DNA of 64,000 nt from Faecalispora anaeroviscerum (GTDB lineage Bacteria; Bacillota; Clostridia; Oscillospirales; Acutalibacteraceae): assembly GCF_947568225.1 (NCBI RefSeq), contig NZ_CANOOQ010000001.1, positions 1,984,001-2,048,000 of the forward strand, read 5' to 3'. Shown one piece after another: positions 43,073 through 51,057 of this stretch (position 1 is its first letter; every line of letters starts with the position of its first letter). Under the pieces are notes generated by a model that made no database searches, had not been told where the DNA came from, and saw only the letters and a program-made list of their open reading frames with translations. A program made the position numbers and the translations under genes.

Positions 43073-44146
43073 TCAATCCTGCGTATTTTTTGCCATATCG
43101 CAGGCACGCTCGCCCGACCGCCGAAAAATCCAGAACTTTTGCCCAGCCCAGCTCAGGGTAAAAAAGGTAAGCTCTGTTGCCAGCTTTGCGGTAAACTGGT
43201 TGATCCCCAGCGAATTGACAAGGAAGCTGAGCAGCACCGTGTTGCCGAGCAGGATTCCCGCAGCCAGCAGGAAATACTGTGTTCCTGTTTTCATGGCGCT
43301 GTCTGTATTGCGGAATACAAAGCGCTTATTGATGGCAAAGTTGGCGCTGGCGCTGACCGTTCGCGCCGTAATATTTGCTACCGGAATGCTGACATCGGTT
43401 CCCAGCCCCGCCAAACCCACGGCAAGAACACTGTACAGGCCGTAATCGATGCAGAAAGCCGTGAAGGAGGACGCCGCGAATTGCAGTATGTTTTTATAGA
43501 TACGGAACGAGTCGCGCAGCGTGTGAAAATGGGAGCCCTTGTTGCCGTCCATGTAAATGGTTTGAATCGGCTCCTCCAGAAGGCTGATGTCGCGCCGGGC
43601 GCACTGTAACAGAACATTCATTTCATATTCGTAGCGGTTGCCCGGCACACCGGATAAAAACGGAATCATACGCACGGTAAAGCCACGAAGGCCGGTTTGC
43701 GTGTCGCTCACCCGCAGACCGGTGGAAAGGGTGAACACCACCCTTGTTACGGTATTGCCGAACTGGCTGCGCGGCGGCGTACCCGGCCCAAAGTCTCGCA
43801 CGCCCAGAATCAGCGCACCGGGTGAGGCTGCCGCCCGTTCGGCAATCTTTTTGGCGTCAGCAACCGTGTGCTGGCCGTCCGAATCCATCGTGACCACGAC
43901 GCTGTCCGCTCCAAAATTATCGCGGATGTACCGGTAGCCCGTCTTCAGGGCGTGCCCCTTGCCCTGGTTCGGTTCGTAGGAAAGCACCGCCGCATAGGGG
44001 CGGCACCGCTGAAAAATCTTCTGGTAATCGGGTCCGCTCCCGTCGTCTACGATCAACACCGCAAAGTGGGAATCAAACAGCCGCTTTGTCAGGTCAATTA
44101 AAATCTCTGTCGGTTCATAGGCCGGAATTAAGGCAATTGTTGGCAT
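43073..44146 (-). CDS. Family 2 glycosyltransferase fused to a GtrA-type membrane domain
   Basis: 357-residue protein. Residues 1-215 form a GT2 domain with LIVDDGSGPDY, GKGHALKTGYRYI and VTMDSDGQH, as in polyprenyl-phosphate sugar transferases. Residues about 225-345 contain four membrane helices of GtrA type (YGLYSVLAVGL, ANFAINKRFVF). The family transfers a sugar to a lipid carrier and helps flip it for teichoic acid or other glycan decoration. I use the ATG at 44146 with GGAGG upstream. The open frame continues 89 codons further, but that part lacks similarity to anything and crosses the promoter area. Confidence 0.9.
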   Translation of the reverse strand: MPTIALIPAYEPTEILIDLTKRLFDSHFAVLIVDDGSGPDYQKIFQRCRPYAAVLSYEPNQGKGHALKTGYRYIRDNFGADSVVVTMDSDGQHTVADAKKIAERAAASPGALILGVRDFGPGTPPRSQFGNTVTRVVFTLSTGLRVSDTQTGLRGFTVRMIPFLSGVPGNRYEYEMNVLLQCARRDISLLEEPIQTIYMDGNKGSHFHTLRDSFRIYKNILQFAASSFTAFCIDYGLYSVLAVGLAGLGTDVSIPVANITARTVSASANFAINKRFVFRNTDSAMKTGTQYFLLAAGILLGNTVLLSFLVNSLGINQFTAKLATELTFFTLSWAGQKFWIFRRSGERACDMAKNTQD

Positions 44147-44767
44147 ATCAGACACCTCCAAAAAGGCTTCGGTTTTCTGTCGGATTTTCGCTGGTTTCAT
44201 TGTGAATTCACTGAAACCCCCTGCGATTCTTCCCCCGTTTCCGGAGGAGCCAGAAGAATGCGCTTTTATTGGTGCTATTCTTCTGCTGTGCCCACAGTAT
44301 AATCCCCAAAGCTGAAAGTATCCTGAAAAGAATAGAGAAATTTCATTCCCAATTTTTGTATGCATGTTTTGATAAAGATCGCCCAAAAATCGCATTACAC
44401 CGGGGAAAATCAAGGTTTTTAAAAACAGCGTTCTTGCCCCGTTTTCAAAATGTTTGCACTCTGTTTACGATTGCCTGAATGCGAAAACGCCATAAAAAAC
44501 AAATGTGTTTCCCCTGCCGAACGCAGGGAAAAAGACATCTTAATTTGTCAAATTATAAAATTTGATACAATGTAAATCGTTATTCCCAGGTAAAGCCGGG
44601 GCTTTTATATGACAAAAAAGGACTTTCCCTTTTCACGGTAAAAGCCCTCAAAAAGCACGGTTTACTATCTTTAAAACCAATAAATCTATATTACCTTTTG
44701 TTTTTGGAGCCGATGGTCAGAATCGAGCTGACAGCGGATTGTTGTTGGCAAGAATAACTATAATATG
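44147..44767. other. 620-base non-coding region holding island junction
   Basis: Its right-hand part is strongly AT-rich. It contains a minus-strand TATACT box at 44296-44301 for the glycosyltransferase operon, a 9-bp inverted repeat CAGAAGAAT/ATTCTTCTG (44251-44259, 44277-44285) in its leader, a TTTCCC-CTGC hairpin near 44508-44532, and the tRNA-Thr fragment at 44705-44735. I see no gene here. Confidence 0.5.
44705..44735 (-). other. tRNA-Thr 3'-end fragment (candidate attachment site)
   Basis: These 31 bases on the minus strand contain a T-arm (GTCAG-CTCGATT-CTGAC), the 3' acceptor strand CATCGGC and TCCA. They match the 3' end of the intact tRNA-Thr at 46058 in 27 of 31 positions. No anticodon or D-arm lies upstream. 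A tRNA 3'-end duplication of this kind is the usual scar of site-specific integration. Confidence 0.8.
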
Positions 44768-45856
44768 TTAATTTTCCTGATTTTTGTATGTATAGTCAAG
44801 TGTCCTTAGTGCTGCAGAGTATAACTCTATAGTTTTATCTTCTGAATAGAAATAATATCCTAAGTATTCACATGCAATATATCTATAATAGTCCAGCTCA
44901 AATTCTTGCTCTTGAAATTCTTTAGATAGCTTTGCAATGTATTTTGCACAAACTTGGATATTAAAATCTGTTTCACATAATTTATGTATGAATTTTTCTG
45001 GACTTTCCTCTAAAACGTCCTTTGCAGTTGAAATTTTAATTTGCCCAAGACCGACGCTCAAATTTCGTTTAATTGCTCGTATTGGAAAGCATTTACATAA
45101 CGCTTTTTCTAATGTTCTAGTAATAAACGATCCTCTATGGATAAATTCTAAAATTAAAATTCCCCTCAATACTTGGGCACTAATATCATTTTGTGCGCTG
45201 TAGCGTTCAATTTCATTACAATATAAATCCACATAGAAACTCTCTATTTCTATCTGGCCTTGTAATATTTGTTTCTCTTCCTTAAATCCTTCAATATTTA
45301 CATATCTTCTTTCTCGATTCTCTTTTGAAAATAGTAATTCGAATGTTCCAACAAATGAATATGAAACGAGGGTCATGACAACTTGTACGCCCGTATTATT
45401 GAGTATATATAATTCCTTCTCTCCCCTCAATAAAGGAAAGAGCAGACTAAATGCTATCCAAACGGAAAATATACACATTATTACATATACGAAACAACCT
45501 AATAGATAAAAAAGTTTATGTTTTCTAAAAGGAAATCGCATCAAATGATAATTAACGATGGCCGGCCAAATTTGCAGAAAGCTTCCTAAGCCTATCCCGC
45601 AAAGCAATATTTGTTTATTATTATAAGAAGGTGATACGGAATCGATAAACATACAGATAATTATAATAGACAATAGCCGATACGCGTATGTTTTCACAAA
45701 GTTATTGGTATTTCGATATACAACAACATCGTAAATAGTTGAGTAATCAGCTCCAAATAGTATTTTTTGTGTTGAACTAAGCACGCGAAAAAGGATTACC
45801 GTTAGTAATATAAATAAGGCATCCATTAAGGAAATAGCTAAAATAGTCTTGTTCAA
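44768..45856 (-). CDS. AT-rich membrane protein with C-terminal lytic-transglycosylase-like motif
   Basis: 362 residues, family not recognised. Five hydrophobic segments (about 3-26, 56-74, 82-106, 114-143, 154-176) are followed by a soluble domain (180-362). Within it, Glu237 in ILILEFIH and SVGLGQIKISTA (267-278) resemble the catalytic Glu and the GLMQ-P-TA signature of SLT/lysozyme-fold enzymes. Basic loops after helices 3 and 5 suggest that the C-terminal domain is cytosolic, which would be unusual for a wall-cutting fold. The start is TTG with GAGGTG 10 bases upstream. Base composition is far lower in GC than all neighbours. It lies alone between tRNA-Thr and its fragment. Foreign origin is likely and the function unknown. 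Confidence 0.75.
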   Translation of the reverse strand: MNKTILAISLMDALFILLTVILFRVLSSTQKILFGADYSTIYDVVVYRNTNNFVKTYAYRLLSIIIICMFIDSVSPSYNNKQILLCGIGLGSFLQIWPAIVNYHLMRFPFRKHKLFYLLGCFVYVIMCIFSVWIAFSLLFPLLRGEKELYILNNTGVQVVMTLVSYSFVGTFELLFSKENRERRYVNIEGFKEEKQILQGQIEIESFYVDLYCNEIERYSAQNDISAQVLRGILILEFIHRGSFITRTLEKALCKCFPIRAIKRNLSVGLGQIKISTAKDVLEESPEKFIHKLCETDFNIQVCAKYIAKLSKEFQEQEFELDYYRYIACEYLGYYFYSEDKTIELYSAALRTLDYTYKNQEN

Positions 45857-46016
45857 TTGTAATACACCTCATTTGATTACGGATATTCATTTCTAAACCC
45901 TACCGCCAAAATCTGACATTCACATAAATTATTCTAATATATTTCTTTATGATTTTCTATACCCTTATATAGACAGGATGATCATTTGCGTAGAAAAGGT
46001 AGTGCGCTAAAAAGAG

Positions 46017-46056
46017 TAAAAAGACCTGTAGACACACATTATCTACAGGTCTTTTT
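46017..46056 (-). terminator. Terminator of tRNA-Thr
   Basis: AAAAGACCTGTAGA and TCTACAGGTCTTTT form a 14-bp stem around nine bases. It follows the tRNA 3' end directly on the minus strand, with a run of T at its end. Confidence 0.85.
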
Positions 46057-46057
46057 A

Positions 46058-46132
46058 TGGAGCTGGTGGTCAGAATCGAACTGACAACCTGCTCATTACG
46101 AATGAGCTGCTCTGCCATTGAGCCACACCAGC
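46058..46132 (-). tRNA. tRNA-Thr (anticodon CGT)
   Basis: 75 bases including an encoded CCA. All four stems pair: acceptor GCTGGTG/CACCAGC, D-arm GCTC/GAGC, anticodon GCTCA/TGAGC and T-arm GTCAG/CTGAC with loop TTCGATT. The anticodon loop is TTCGTAA, giving CGT for ACG codons. Its 3' end faces the AT-rich island. Confidence 0.97.
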
Positions 46133-46173
46133 ATATTGTTGCGCGTACCGTACTCATCTAAGTCAGCCAATAC

Positions 46174-46202
46174 AGTATACAAAAAAGAAGTGGTTTCGTC
46201 AA
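46174..46202 (-). promoter_or_regulatory. Promoter of tRNA-Thr
   Basis: On the minus strand, TTGACG (46197-46202) and TATACT (46174-46179) are spaced by 17 bases. They lie about 40 bases before the tRNA 5' end. Confidence 0.75.
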
Positions 46203-46364
46203 GTACACCGGCCCAGATTTTCGTAAAAAAAGCGGTGATAATTTCTTTTTATCAAAAATGGTTTTCCCTGTCTTGAAAAAGTGAAAGAAAATCACATAAC
46301 TATCTGTTTAATTTCGGGATAACATATAATTAAAATAATAAAGCTCCTGAGAAAGAGTGATCCT

Positions 46365-46775
46365 ATGTCACTAAGTTCCATTGGTAAAAACTTGCGGATT
46401 TTCAGGGAAAAATGCGGGTATACACAGCAGCATCTGGCAAATGTGCTAAATATTGACCGCTCTACGTATTCCTATTATGAATCCGGGAAGACCACGCCGG
46501 ACATTTCATCTCTCATTATGTTGTCCCAGGTTTTTTCAGTCAGTTTGCAGGAATTGCTGGGGCAAGAGGATATTTCGCCTATGTTGAACGATTCTTCCTC
46601 TGGGAAGACGGGGTCGAAGCGTGTAACAGACAATAATAGCCACATTTATGATCTAAAAAAGGATGAACTGCAGTTGGTCGCATTTTTCCGGGCCTGCACA
46701 ATAGGGCAGAAAGAAGAGCTTCTCCAGAAGGCAGCAGAAATTCAAAGCCAAAATAAAAAGAAAGAATTGGATTGA
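46365..46775 (+). CDS. XRE-family helix-turn-helix regulator
   Basis: 136-residue protein. Residues 6-66 form a Cro/C1-type helix-turn-helix (LRIFREKCGYTQQHLANVL, IDRSTYSYYESGKTTPD, LSQVFSVSLQELLG). A linker and a helical tail of about 40 residues follow (LQLVAFFRACTIGQKEELLQ), perhaps for dimerisation. TATAAT at 46325-46330 may be its -10 box. It lies just outside the tRNA-Thr island but has the GC content of the chromosome. Its targets are unknown. Confidence 0.85.
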   Translation: MSLSSIGKNLRIFREKCGYTQQHLANVLNIDRSTYSYYESGKTTPDISSLIMLSQVFSVSLQELLGQEDISPMLNDSSSGKTGSKRVTDNNSHIYDLKKDELQLVAFFRACTIGQKEELLQKAAEIQSQNKKKELD

Positions 46776-46779
46776 GCCT

Positions 46780-46808
46780 TTGCGGAAATCCTGGTTTCAT
46801 GATATACT
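46780..46808 (+). promoter_or_regulatory. Promoter of the DUF4364 gene
   Basis: TTGCGG (46780-46785) and TATACT (46803-46808) are spaced by 17 bases. They lie about 30 bases before the start codon. Confidence 0.65.
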
Positions 46809-46840
46809 GAAGTTGTATTATTGTTTGCCGGAGGTGCCGC

Positions 46841-47440
46841 ATGGAATTTGACGCATTTGCCGCCGGAATTGAGCCGGGTGGCCTGAGAAACACCAAAGAA
46901 ATCCGTATATTGATTTGTTACCTTTTGGTCAGCGTGGACACGCCGTTTCGCAAAGAGGATATCATTGATATTCTGCAGGAAAACGGTCTGGCTAATTACT
47001 TTGAAATTACGACTGCGCTTTCCGATCTAATCGACAAGGGCAGCATTCTGATAAAAAATGGCCTTTGCACGCCCGGGGAATCGGCCCGGATGATCTCCAA
47101 ACAGCTCGACGGCACCATTCCCACCGCTGTTCGCCAACGCACTTTGACCGCAGCGCTACAGCTTTTAACCCGCATAAAGCGGGAAGAGGAAAACGCCGTG
47201 GAGATTATGCACACCAACAACGGCTTTCAGGTGAACTGCCATATTTCGGGCGGTGACATGGAGCTGATGTCACTTTCTCTTTATGTACCTGATTTGCAGC
47301 AAGCCAACCTCGTAAAGCAGAATTTTCAGCAGGACCCCGACATTATCTACCGCGCAATGCTGGCCGCCGTAACCAAGGATCAGAAAATGATGGCGGAAAC
47401 GCTAACAGAAATTGACATGAAAAAACAGCCCAAAAAATAA
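46841..47440 (+). CDS. DUF4364 family protein
   Basis: 199-residue protein of the DUF4364 family, common in Clostridia. The first 90 residues look like a winged helix (TKEIRILICYLLVSVDTPF, then EITTALSDLIDKGSI), and the rest is mixed alpha/beta. A DNA-binding regulatory role is likely but not shown. GGAGG lies 6 bases before the ATG. It converges on the cutC gene with only three bases between the stops. Confidence 0.82.
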   Translation: MEFDAFAAGIEPGGLRNTKEIRILICYLLVSVDTPFRKEDIIDILQENGLANYFEITTALSDLIDKGSILIKNGLCTPGESARMISKQLDGTIPTAVRQRTLTAALQLLTRIKREEENAVEIMHTNNGFQVNCHISGGDMELMSLSLYVPDLQQANLVKQNFQQDPDIIYRAMLAAVTKDQKMMAETLTEIDMKKQPKK

Positions 47441-47443
47441 ACT

Positions 47444-48184
47444 CTATTCGCCGTCCATCGCTGCGCGCATGGCGGCGATTTTTTGTGTGTCCGTTTGCCA
47501 GAGCGTATCCTCTAGTTCATTCGCCGGCTCCAGAAACCGGCGTTTTTTTTGGTACTGCATGGGACTGTCCATTTTTTTCAGCCAGCTGCCCTGATACACC
47601 GAAGCTGCCGTCACCCGGCGGAATGCCGCAAACTCGTGCGGCTCCATCTCACCGGCTACCGCGATTTCCATCCCGTCGGCATTAAGGAGCAGCCGGGCAA
47701 TCAAACCGCGGCCATCGTAGCTGCGGCGACACTGGCCGGAGGTTACAAGCCCACCGAAGCCCATCATCTTCGCGCGCTGAAAGGCCTCGTCCGGCTCACG
47801 GCACTCATCAAACGCGCGGCCCAGCACCATCTTCATATCCTGCGCCTGAACGATCAGCTCATCCATACGCAGAACGTCCAGAGCGCCGTCGGGTGTTAAA
47901 ATCCCCGTCTGCACCGCATCCACTCCCGCGTCGCGGAACAGGGCGATGTCATCCTTCATCATTTCAAACTCCGCCGGGGAGCAGCAGTAATCCCCAAAAT
48001 GGGGTCTCACTAAAACAGAAATCGGCAGATCCAGATGATTGCGCACCTCGTAAAAGAAATTGATATTTGGCGTGGCTCCGCCAAGCACCAGCCCGGAGCA
48101 AAGCACCAGACGATCCGCACCCGCGCGCTGCGCCTCAAATGCGGAATCCACCGTATCGACACACACTTCCAAAACCGCTTTCAT
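47444..48184 (-). CDS. cutC: CutC family protein
   Basis: 246-residue TIM-barrel protein. Family marks are LEVCVDTVDSAFEAQRAGADR, LVLGGATPN, ISVLVRPHFGDYCCSPAEFEMM, TGILTPDGALD and GLVTSGQ. CutC was linked to copper tolerance in E. coli, but its biochemical activity is not settled. The ATG has GGGAGG 6 bases upstream. It is not obviously cotranscribed with the AzlCD genes 40 bases upstream, though the same strand and short gap allow it. Confidence 0.93.
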   Translation of the reverse strand: MKAVLEVCVDTVDSAFEAQRAGADRLVLCSGLVLGGATPNINFFYEVRNHLDLPISVLVRPHFGDYCCSPAEFEMMKDDIALFRDAGVDAVQTGILTPDGALDVLRMDELIVQAQDMKMVLGRAFDECREPDEAFQRAKMMGFGGLVTSGQCRRSYDGRGLIARLLLNADGMEIAVAGEMEPHEFAAFRRVTAASVYQGSWLKKMDSPMQYQKKRRFLEPANELEDTLWQTDTQKIAAMRAAMDGE

Positions 48185-48224
48185 AGATACCCTCCCACAA
48201 AAAAGTGACAGTTTTCAAAGGCCT

Positions 48225-48551
48225 TTAGAACACCAGCTGCACCAGCAGCATATAAAAAACCGTTCCCCCTGCTATGCTCAGCAGCGTGTTGCGCTTCCAC
48301 AAATGCAGAAGCACCACCGTCAGCAGAGCGACCCCCTCCGGGATTCCGTAAGGAAACGACAGGAGATTGGCTCCGCGCAAGCAGTAAACGATCAGCATAC
48401 CGATCACCGCGGAGGGGAGCATCTGCCCCAGATACAGCACCCAGCCGGGCGTGGGCTTGTTCGCCGGGAACAGCAGAAAAGGTGCCGAGCGGATTAAAAT
48501 GGTGACTGCCGCAACAACGGCAATTAAAAGCAGACCGTGAAGCTCCGTCAT
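48225..48551 (-). CDS. azlD: Branched-chain amino acid exporter small subunit (AzlD)
   Basis: 108-residue membrane protein with about four helices (4-24, 39-60, 66-86, 90-107). It has the AzlD mark TILIRSAPFLLF near its N-terminus. The ATG at 48551 overlaps the AzlC stop (ATGA) and has AGGAGGGG upstream, so it is translationally coupled. The open frame that extends upstream lies within azlC and is a shadow. With AzlC it forms an exporter for branched-chain amino acids or analogues. Confidence 0.92.
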   Translation of the reverse strand: MTELHGLLLIAVVAAVTILIRSAPFLLFPANKPTPGWVLYLGQMLPSAVIGMLIVYCLRGANLLSFPYGIPEGVALLTVVLLHLWKRNTLLSIAGGTVFYMLLVQLVF

Positions 48552-49249
48552 TGCGCGCCCCTCCTGCTCTCCAGCCTGCCGCGCAGCAGCAGAAACACCG
48601 CGGTGATGGAGAGCATGGCCGGAATAATGAACCCGGAGGGCCCGAACACCAGCAGGCAGAGTACCGAAATCGCAATGCCGAGAATGGACGCGGTGTGATC
48701 GGTTTCGGCTTTCCAGCGGTCGAGAAAAATTACCGTAAACAATGCGGTCATAACGAAATCGATCCCCTCCGAGGGGATGTGCCAAATCGACCCGAATACC
48801 GAGCCGACCACGCTGCCAAGCACCCAGTACGACTGATCGAAAAGAGCCACCAGAAACAGCAGCCGCTTTCTGTCCGGCCCGGGAGGCTCTTTGAGCGCAC
48901 AGAACAATGAGAAAGTTTCATCCGTGAGGGAAAAAATCATATACGGCTTCTTTCGGCCAATCCCACGGAACTCGTCCAACATGGCGATCCCGTAAAATAG
49001 GTGCCGCGCGTTGACCATCAGTGTCATAATCGCCGCGCCGATCAGCGAGGACGCACCCGCCAGCAGATCTACCGTGACAAACTGCATGGAGCCTGCGTAA
49101 ATGAACACGCTCATCAGCAGAGCCCACGGCCATCCGTAGCCCTTGCTCTCCAGAAACACGCCGAACGCAAAGCCCAAAAACAGGTAGCCGGTCATTACCG
49201 GTATGGTATGTACAAACGCTTCACGCAGAAGATGCCGCTTTTCTTTCAA
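48548..49249 (-). CDS. azlC: Branched-chain amino acid exporter large subunit (AzlC)
   Basis: 233-residue AzlC-family permease with six to seven helices. It has REAFVHTIPVMTGYLFLGFAFG and FIYAGSMQFVTVDLL, and NARHLFYGIAML, which is the family hallmark. I place the start at TTG 49249 (M-KEKRHLL), because GGAGGGG lies 5 bases upstream. The TTG at 49273 has no binding site. It forms a complex with AzlD. A promoter lies at 49316-49345. Confidence 0.92.
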   Translation of the reverse strand: MKEKRHLLREAFVHTIPVMTGYLFLGFAFGVFLESKGYGWPWALLMSVFIYAGSMQFVTVDLLAGASSLIGAAIMTLMVNARHLFYGIAMLDEFRGIGRKKPYMIFSLTDETFSLFCALKEPPGPDRKRLLFLVALFDQSYWVLGSVVGSVFGSIWHIPSEGIDFVMTALFTVIFLDRWKAETDHTASILGIAISVLCLLVFGPSGFIIPAMLSITAVFLLLRGRLESRRGAQ

Positions 49250-49315
49250 CCGTACCCCTCCAATATGCCCCAAAAGCGACTGTTGCTCGCTTTATTCCTC
49301 AGAAAAATTGAGATT

Positions 49316-49345
49316 ATTATACCACAGAATGCAAAAAGATGACAA
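49316..49345 (-). promoter_or_regulatory. Promoter of azlCD
   Basis: On the minus strand, TTGTCA (49340-49345) and TATAAT (49316-49321) are spaced by 18 bases, about 65 bases before the start codon. Confidence 0.7.
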
Positions 49346-49443
49346 GGCAGACAAAGTGAACCTGCACCACAATCTTGCAATACATATGCAATGCAGACAA
49401 AAGAATAAAAAAAATTTAAAATTAAATCATCGGCTTAATCACA

Positions 49444-49998
49444 AAATTCTGCTGGCGCAGGGCTTGCCCCTCGTGCCGGGGCGGGCACTTACTTTCGTGA
49501 AAGGACGAAAGTAAGCAAAGGCCTTCCAAAGGACACCTTTGGAATCCGCATTTGGGGAACGGTTCCTGACAGTTCAAACAAAAGCTGACCGTAAGGCGCT
49601 CCATTGAAAATGCCCACTCTCCGAGCTTGATCTGAAAATAAGTATTTCTGTCCCGTCTGTCGGCGGGCATTTTCAAAGCGCTCTCGTTGGCTCGGAGTTT
49701 TTCGGTGGGGCTTCGCCGCATTTTTTATTTGATTGCAAAGTGCTTTCCGTACCATTTGCAGACGTTAAATCTTCCCTTATGCACTTGCTTCACGCGCAGG
49801 CCGTGCCTGTGCGCGAAACAGAACCAGAGCGGGAGCTTCTCTCGGTTTCCAAAGGCAGCGCCTTTGGTCGTTGAGAGGGGGTTCCAAGGGGGAGAGAATC
49901 GAAACTCTCCCCCCTGGCGAATCTTTGCCTACTTTCTTTTCGTAAAGAAAGTTGGGGCCCGCCCCGGCCTGAGGGGCAAGCCTGCGCCAGCAGAATTT
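49444..49998. mobile_element. 555-bp non-autonomous element with about 76-bp terminal inverted repeats
   Basis: The left end (49444-49520) and the reverse complement of the right end (49923-49998) both start AAATTCTGCTGGCGCAGG. Both go on through CTTGCCCCTC, CCGGGGCGGGC, an ACTTTC-GAAAG hairpin and GCAAAG. They agree at most positions. The inside has two more small palindromes built on CCAAAGG/CCTTTGG (49523-49543 and 49840-49858) and no transposase or other convincing gene. This is the structure of a MITE-like or REP-like mobile repeat. Its right end abuts the 5' side of a broken ribbon-helix-helix gene. Confidence 0.75.
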
Positions 49999-50189
49999 CT
50001 CCTGCGGGAAAGCGCCGAAAAAAACTTGGCCGTCCGCCATCGGACGATTCCAAGAAAGACAGAATCTTTGTAAGGGTGGATACAGAGACAAAAGAGAAGC
50101 TGGCAGAATGTACACAAAAGCTCGATATCACCCTCTCAGAAATTGTCCGTAAAGGAATTGATCTGGTACATGACAGCCTAAAAAAATGA
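49995..50189 (+). pseudogene. Ribbon-helix-helix protein lacking a normal start
   Basis: The frame ending at TGA 50187-50189 encodes KRRKKLGRPPSDDSKKDR, then IFVRVDTETKEKLAECTQ and KLDITLSEIVRKGIDLVHD. This is a clear CopG/ribbon-helix-helix protein of the LGRPPSD type, common on clostridial mobile elements. Upstream, the frame runs directly into the right inverted repeat of the neighbouring element without ATG, GTG or TTG. Only an ATT at 49995 is available, and no ribosome binding site is seen. The element has probably replaced the original start. The DUF6809 gene follows. Confidence 0.75.
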
Positions 50190-50333
50190 AAGGAAGCGGC
50201 GCTCTTCTATACAAAAGCATCGCCACTTCCCCATCCAACAGATGCCCGAAAGCACATGCGGCGCAAATATTATATCATGCGCTATCAGCCCTTTCAAGGC
50301 ATCGTTGGGAACAACAAAGAGAGGATGATTTTT

Positions 50334-50633
50334 ATGACCAGTATTTTAGAAGAATTTGCTTACGGCAACCTGTCGCCGGAGGCACGGCATTGGGGGAGCG
50401 ATCCCGAATACAGGGAAGCAGTGCAGGTATTGTCCCGGAACGAGGAAACACTCCTCACCACACTAAATGAAGAGGAAAAAAACCTGTTTCAAAAGTATGT
50501 AGATGCACAGGGGGAATTTAACAGGCTTACGGCTGTGGGCAACCTAATCTACGGCTACCGGCTTGGCCTTACCATGACAGCGGAAGCCTTTATCGGTATG
50601 GACGAACTGATTTTTGGCGAAGCAAGCGATTAA
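50334..50633 (+). CDS. DUF6809-type small protein
   Basis: 99-residue protein starting MTSILEEFAYGNLSPEAR. It continues with a mostly helical body (LSRNEETLLTTLNEEEKNLF) and ends FIGMDELIFGE. It matches what I know of the DUF6809 family, which occurs in Clostridia with mobile genetic elements. No function is known. The ATG at 50334 has AGAGGA 8 bases upstream. The longer frame starting at 50256 is not supported. It is followed by a terminator. Confidence 0.75.
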   Translation: MTSILEEFAYGNLSPEARHWGSDPEYREAVQVLSRNEETLLTTLNEEEKNLFQKYVDAQGEFNRLTAVGNLIYGYRLGLTMTAEAFIGMDELIFGEASD

Positions 50634-50662
50634 ATTAAAAAAACATTCCCAGCAGAGAACAT

Positions 50663-50706
50663 AAAAAACCGGCGGTCAAAGAAACCTCTTTGACCGCCGG
50701 CTTTTT
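50663..50706. terminator. Bidirectional terminator
   Basis: CCGGCGGTCAAAGA and TCTTTGACCGCCGG form a perfect 14-bp stem around four bases. A-run and T-run flank it, serving the DUF6809 gene on the plus strand and the BofA gene on the minus strand. Confidence 0.9.
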
Positions 50707-50968
50707 ATTGAAAAATAAGATTCAGCAAAAGCATCAGCGTGACCCCCGGTATCCCGCCTGCGGCGGAAACGCCCAAGCTGAGCAGACTCACCGGGATACA
50801 GACTCCGGTAAAGAATCCGGTCAAATTGACCACGGCCAGCGTACCGACCCCGATAATAATACCACCCGCCGCGCGTTGCATCGGGCGTTTGGAACCCAGC
50901 AGCGCCTGCAGCGCCGCCAAAAGCAAAAAAATCCCTACCGCCACCAGAATGGTCGTCATGCTTGGCAC
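50705..50968 (-). CDS. bofA: BofA-like sporulation membrane protein
   Basis: 87-residue membrane protein with two to three hydrophobic segments, ending in GVSAAGGIPGVTLMLLLNLI as is typical for BofA. In Bacillus, BofA inhibits the SpoIVFB protease and so holds back processing of pro-sigma-K in the mother cell. I choose the GTG at 50968, which has AGGAGG 7 bases upstream. For the ATG at 50959 the spacing would be 16. It follows a DUF2508 gene, a pairing common in spore-forming Clostridia. Confidence 0.85.
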   Translation of the reverse strand: MPSMTTILVAVGIFLLLAALQALLGSKRPMQRAAGGIIIGVGTLAVVNLTGFFTGVCIPVSLLSLGVSAAGGIPGVTLMLLLNLIFQ

Positions 50969-51057
50969 CGGACCGCCTCCTTTTTCTTTGCATTCCTGAT
51001 TCCTGCCGGGCCAGTACCCCGCGCAATCAGTAAACCGGGCGGCGGGTTGCCGCCAGA

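Noticed and set aside
45957..46157. 66-residue frame across the tRNA-Thr
   Set aside because: It covers the tRNA gene and its terminator.
49422..50131. Several overlapping 60-130 residue open frames inside the inverted-repeat element
   Set aside because: They are translations of palindromic GC-rich repeats on both strands. None has family features or a ribosome binding site.
50676..51026. 116-residue Arg/Gly-rich minus-strand frame
   Set aside because: It is a shadow of bofA in another frame, and its end runs into the terminator.
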